A stretch of DNA of 64,000 nt, taken from positions 124,001-188,000 of the forward strand of contig JAHCLO010000011.1 in the NCBI GenBank assembly GCA_026125285.1, given 5' to 3'. Within the stretch, counting starts at the first letter, position 1, and the number at the start of each line of letters is the position of its first letter. The DNA comes from Verrucomicrobiia bacterium (lineage in GTDB: Bacteria > Verrucomicrobiota > Verrucomicrobiia > Limisphaerales > JADLHS01). Position numbers and translations under genes: made by a program. Of the stretch, positions 61,304 through 64,000 are shown piece after piece. The notes under the pieces were generated by a model. It ran no database searches. It was given only the letters and a program-made list of their open reading frames with translations, and was not told the origin of the DNA.

Positions 61304-63565
61304 GTGAAACTGACTTTGCACAGAATGATGGTGGTGCTTATAGCCATCAAGACCTGCTTGCCCGAGGCCAGAGCGGCAGACGGGCGCGTGGTCCTTGACC
61401 TCGCCGGCGGCAACGCGCTCCTGAAGGTGGACGGCGACAAGGACGACGACTGGTGGATCGAGAGTTCCACCGATTTGCTGACCTGGACCACCGTGACGCA
61501 TCGCGGTCCTCTGCTCTCCGGCAACGAGACCAACGCTCCTTGGCGCGCCCTCGGCACGCAGGCCGACCAAATCTGCTACTATCGCGCGCGACAAACCGCC
61601 GGGTTGTATGATCCCGCAATTTTCCGCACGGTCAGCCTGATGTACACCCAGGCCACGCTCACCGCCTTTACCAATGCGTTGCGGCTGGGCCGGCAGTACG
61701 AGACCAACGTCTATGTGCCGCGGGTCTGGCTCGACAACGGCGCGACGAATCATCACGTCGGCGCCCGCTACAAGGGCAACACCTCTTTCACCATGGGCGG
61801 CCGCAAGAAGTCCCTCAATCTGGAGTTTGATTTTGTAACCCCGGACGATGACCTGATGAACTATGAAACGGTCAATCTAAACAACGCCGCCGGCGATGAA
61901 ACCATCATGCGCGAGCCGCTTTACTTCACCATCATGAGCCAATACCTGCCGTGTCCCAAAGGGGCGATGGCGCGCGTGGAGTTCAACGGGTCGCTGTGGG
62001 GGGTATATTCGATGGTCCAGCAATACGATGGCCAACTGGTCAGGGAATGGTTTCCGAGCAACAACGGCGATCGCTGGCGCGCTCCCAACGCGCCGGTCGG
62101 TGGCTTTAACAGTTCCAACTCGGCGTTTCACTATTTCGGCAACACCAACCTTGCCTCCTACACGCGCCACTATGAATTGAAAACCACCAAGGTGGACACC
62201 AACACCGCTTGGGCGCGGCTCATCAACGCCATCTATGTGCTCAACACTGCGCCGGCCGACCAGCGGCGCGACCGGGTGGAGGACGTATTTGCCGTGGACA
62301 ACTGGCTCTGGTTTCTGGCGCTCGAGAATCTCTTCGTGGACGATGACAGTTACTGGAACAAAGGCGCCGATTATGCGTTTTACTTTGAGCCTGAGAGCGG
62401 ACGTATTCATCCGGTGGAACACGACGGCAACGAGGCGTTTGCGGCCGTTGGCAGCATCAATTACACCCTCTCCCCGGTGCAGGGCGCCGCCGGTAACAAC
62501 CGGCCTCTGCTCTACCGCCTGCTGCCCATTCCCGAACTGCGCCAGCGTTACCTGGCCCACATTCGTACCGTGTTGCAGGAGTATTTCAACCCCGGCACCA
62601 TGACGCCAATGATCAATGCCTTCCACGCCTTGAGCATCACCAGCATCATTGCCGACCCCAACAAGAGCTACACCATGGGGACATACACCAATGATCTGAA
62701 CGCGCTCAAAGCTTACGTCACCAACCGCTCCAACTTCCTGCGCACCCACGCGGAACTGACCCCACTCCAACCCAACATCGAATGGGTTTCCGGTCCGACC
62801 AGCCCGGTTTATCCCACCAACACCGCCAACCTCACCGCGCGCGTCGTCCCCAACGGCAACAGCGGCGTGGGTTCGGTCTGGCTCTATTTCCGCGACAAGT
62901 CGTATGGCCGCTTCACCGTGCGCCAGATGTATGATGACGGCGATCACGGCGACGGCGCAGCAGGTGACGGCGTCTTTGGCGCGGTGACAACGAATTTTCC
63001 GGCCGGCAATCGGATTCATTACTATGTGGAAGCCCGGGCGACGAACACCGCCCAGGCGGCCATCTTTTCGCCGCCCCGCGCCGAGAACGTTACCTACAAT
63101 TACCGTGTCGGCCTGTTGACCGCCCAAGACACGCCGGTGGTCATCAATGAATTCATGGCGGACAACGTCAGCACGCTGGCCGATCCGCAGGGAGAGTATG
63201 ACGATTGGATCGAATTGCGAAATCTCACCGACGCACCCGCCGACTTGACCGGGCTTTACCTGACGGATAATGCCACCAATCCGCGCAAGTGGCCTTTCCC
63301 CGCCGGCACGACAATTCCCGCGAACGGCTACCTTATCGTGTGGGCGGATGAGAACGGCGGCGCCACGCCGGGCTTGCACGCGAATTTCAAACTCTCCAAG
63401 GACGGCGAGGAGATTCTGCTCATTGACACCGATGCCAACCACAATCAAGTTCTCGACCGCATCAGTTTCGGACCGCAAACCACGGATATCTCCTACGGAC
63501 GCACTGCCGCGGATGCGGATGTGTGGTCGCCCATGACCCCGACACCGGGCCAACCAAACGAATAG
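61304..63565 (+). CDS. Secreted CotH-kinase/lamin-tail-domain protein
   Basis: 753 aa from GTG 61304, chosen for GGGAG 8 bases upstream and the signal peptide HRMMVVLIAIKTCLPEARA; GTG 61295 is also possible. CotH region: LRLGRQYETNVYVPRVWLDN, GARYKGNTSF, KKSLNLEFDF, RVEFNGSLWGVYSMVQQYDG and DDDSYWNKGADYAFYF then RIHPVEHDGNEAF, including the Asp/His residues of CotH protein kinases. A C-terminal lamin-tail domain (VVINEFMADNVSTLADPQGE, DDWIELRNL, GLYLTDNATNPRKWPFPAGT) follows. Large secreted proteins of this plan are frequent in Verrucomicrobiota. Divergent from aroF. Confidence 0.88.
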   Translation: MKLTLHRMMVVLIAIKTCLPEARAADGRVVLDLAGGNALLKVDGDKDDDWWIESSTDLLTWTTVTHRGPLLSGNETNAPWRALGTQADQICYYRARQTAGLYDPAIFRTVSLMYTQATLTAFTNALRLGRQYETNVYVPRVWLDNGATNHHVGARYKGNTSFTMGGRKKSLNLEFDFVTPDDDLMNYETVNLNNAAGDETIMREPLYFTIMSQYLPCPKGAMARVEFNGSLWGVYSMVQQYDGQLVREWFPSNNGDRWRAPNAPVGGFNSSNSAFHYFGNTNLASYTRHYELKTTKVDTNTAWARLINAIYVLNTAPADQRRDRVEDVFAVDNWLWFLALENLFVDDDSYWNKGADYAFYFEPESGRIHPVEHDGNEAFAAVGSINYTLSPVQGAAGNNRPLLYRLLPIPELRQRYLAHIRTVLQEYFNPGTMTPMINAFHALSITSIIADPNKSYTMGTYTNDLNALKAYVTNRSNFLRTHAELTPLQPNIEWVSGPTSPVYPTNTANLTARVVPNGNSGVGSVWLYFRDKSYGRFTVRQMYDDGDHGDGAAGDGVFGAVTTNFPAGNRIHYYVEARATNTAQAAIFSPPRAENVTYNYRVGLLTAQDTPVVINEFMADNVSTLADPQGEYDDWIELRNLTDAPADLTGLYLTDNATNPRKWPFPAGTTIPANGYLIVWADENGGATPGLHANFKLSKDGEEILLIDTDANHNQVLDRISFGPQTTDISYGRTAADADVWSPMTPTPGQPNE

Positions 63566-63791
63566 CCCAGCCTTGAATCGAACCCTTCGCCGCGCCGGTG
63601 GCTGACAGCTCGAGGGTGGAGTGCCGGGTGGCTGCTTGCGGTGGCCGTTCTTCGCCGAGTGGGTGCGACCCAAGTCGCGGCTCCGAGACATTTGATGGCA
63701 TCAGCCCACGGGCTTGCTGACTGGGATCCTTGTTGCCATCGGGCCGGTTCACCGGTCTTGCGTTTCCGCTTCCTGCGCATACGCTCGCGGG

Positions 63792-64000
63792 GTGAGCACG
63801 TCTTCCCACACTGTCCTGCCGGGAACTGAATCTGCCGGAGGCGAACCATCGCAACAGGCGGTGTTTGTCACCACGCAATGGTCCGCGGTGCTGGCAGCGG
63901 GGTGCAGCGATACGACGCACGCACGGACGGCGCTGGAGCAACTCTGCCGTCAATACTGGCATCCGCTCTACGCCTACGTCCGTCGGGCCGGCTATTCGCG
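63792..64000 (+). CDS. ECF-type RNA polymerase sigma factor (5' part, runs off window)
   Basis: 69 codons from GTG 63792 to the window edge with no stop. Sequence QAVFVTTQWSAVLAAGCSDT, then LEQLCRQYWHPLYAYVRRAG, is the N-terminus of ECF sigma factors common in Planctomycetota and Verrucomicrobiota (region 2 starts at L-x-x-L-C-x-x-Y-W-x-P-L-Y-x-x-x-R). Only region 1/2.1 is visible. Confidence 0.82.
   Translation, partial: MSTSSHTVLPGTESAGGEPSQQAVFVTTQWSAVLAAGCSDTTHARTALEQLCRQYWHPLYAYVRRAGYS

Noticed and set aside
1..64000. CRISPR array, rRNA, tRNA or tmRNA genes
   Set aside because: Scanned for regularly spaced repeats and for RNA-gene landmarks; none were convincing. The repeats seen are palindromic or short tandem ones, not CRISPR-like.

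Overview
The window looks like chromosome from a Verrucomicrobiota bacterium, probably near Pedosphaera/Limisphaerales. The clues are a prepilin-like protein with the short H-x-DG tail typical of the phylum, a type IV pilus/type II secretion operon laid out like the one in Akkermansia, an OmcB-like cysteine-rich DUF11 protein, Tat-exported Gfo/Idh/MocA oxidoreductases beside a polygalacturonase, a B12-dependent ribonucleotide reductase, a very large YD/RHS protein, and many GC-rich palindromic intergenic repeats. This placement is inferred from gene content; no rRNA or tRNA gene was seen.

Layout. 1-2.6 kb: a small phage-like module (small protein, small and large terminase) followed by a non-coding stretch with three 17-bp direct repeats. 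2.6-6.9 kb: an oxidoreductase, a TPR membrane protein, a uronate-isomerase-like enzyme and a HEPN/nucleotidyltransferase pair. 7.0-15 kb: one giant RHS/YD surface protein on the minus strand, now split into two frames by a dispersed repeat. 15-18.6 kb: three toxin-antitoxin-like pairs on the plus strand, interleaved with two truncated copies of the 5' end of the RHS gene. 18.7-23.8 kb: der and nrdJ. 24-32.7 kb: a lipoprotein peptidase, a repeat-rich protein, a pectin-related pair (Tat oxidoreductase and GH28), an NlpC/P60-like protein and a prepilin-like protein. 32.9-41.1 kb: rpmB, then a minus-strand run rpoZ, smpB, secretin, PilM/PilN fusion, PilO-like, PilP-like, GspE. 41.5-49.6 kb: coaE, glgB, mgtC-like, an Fe-S pair (A-type carrier and J-protein), a DUF6807-like lipoprotein and a membrane protein. 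49.8-59.4 kb: signalling block with a histidine kinase/response regulator pair, the OmcB-like protein, a lipoprotein, a receiver-only regulator and a 1326-aa hybrid kinase carrying a LOV-like PAS domain. 59.9-64 kb: DAHP synthase with an attenuator, a CotH-kinase/lamin-tail surface protein and the start of an ECF-type sigma factor that runs off the window.

The most striking signal is upstream of the DAHP synthase gene (aroF). A 31-codon leader ORF contains the run KYCFFYFWPAGAY and is followed by a Rho-independent terminator and a plausible competing antiterminator, which is the layout of ribosome-mediated attenuation sensing Phe/Tyr/Trp. Other notable points are a heptanucleotide tract where loss of one unit would join a signal peptide to the RHS reading frame, the repeated RHS-5'-end/toxin-antitoxin arrangement, the LOV-like kinase, and a protein built of two unrelated tandem repeats.
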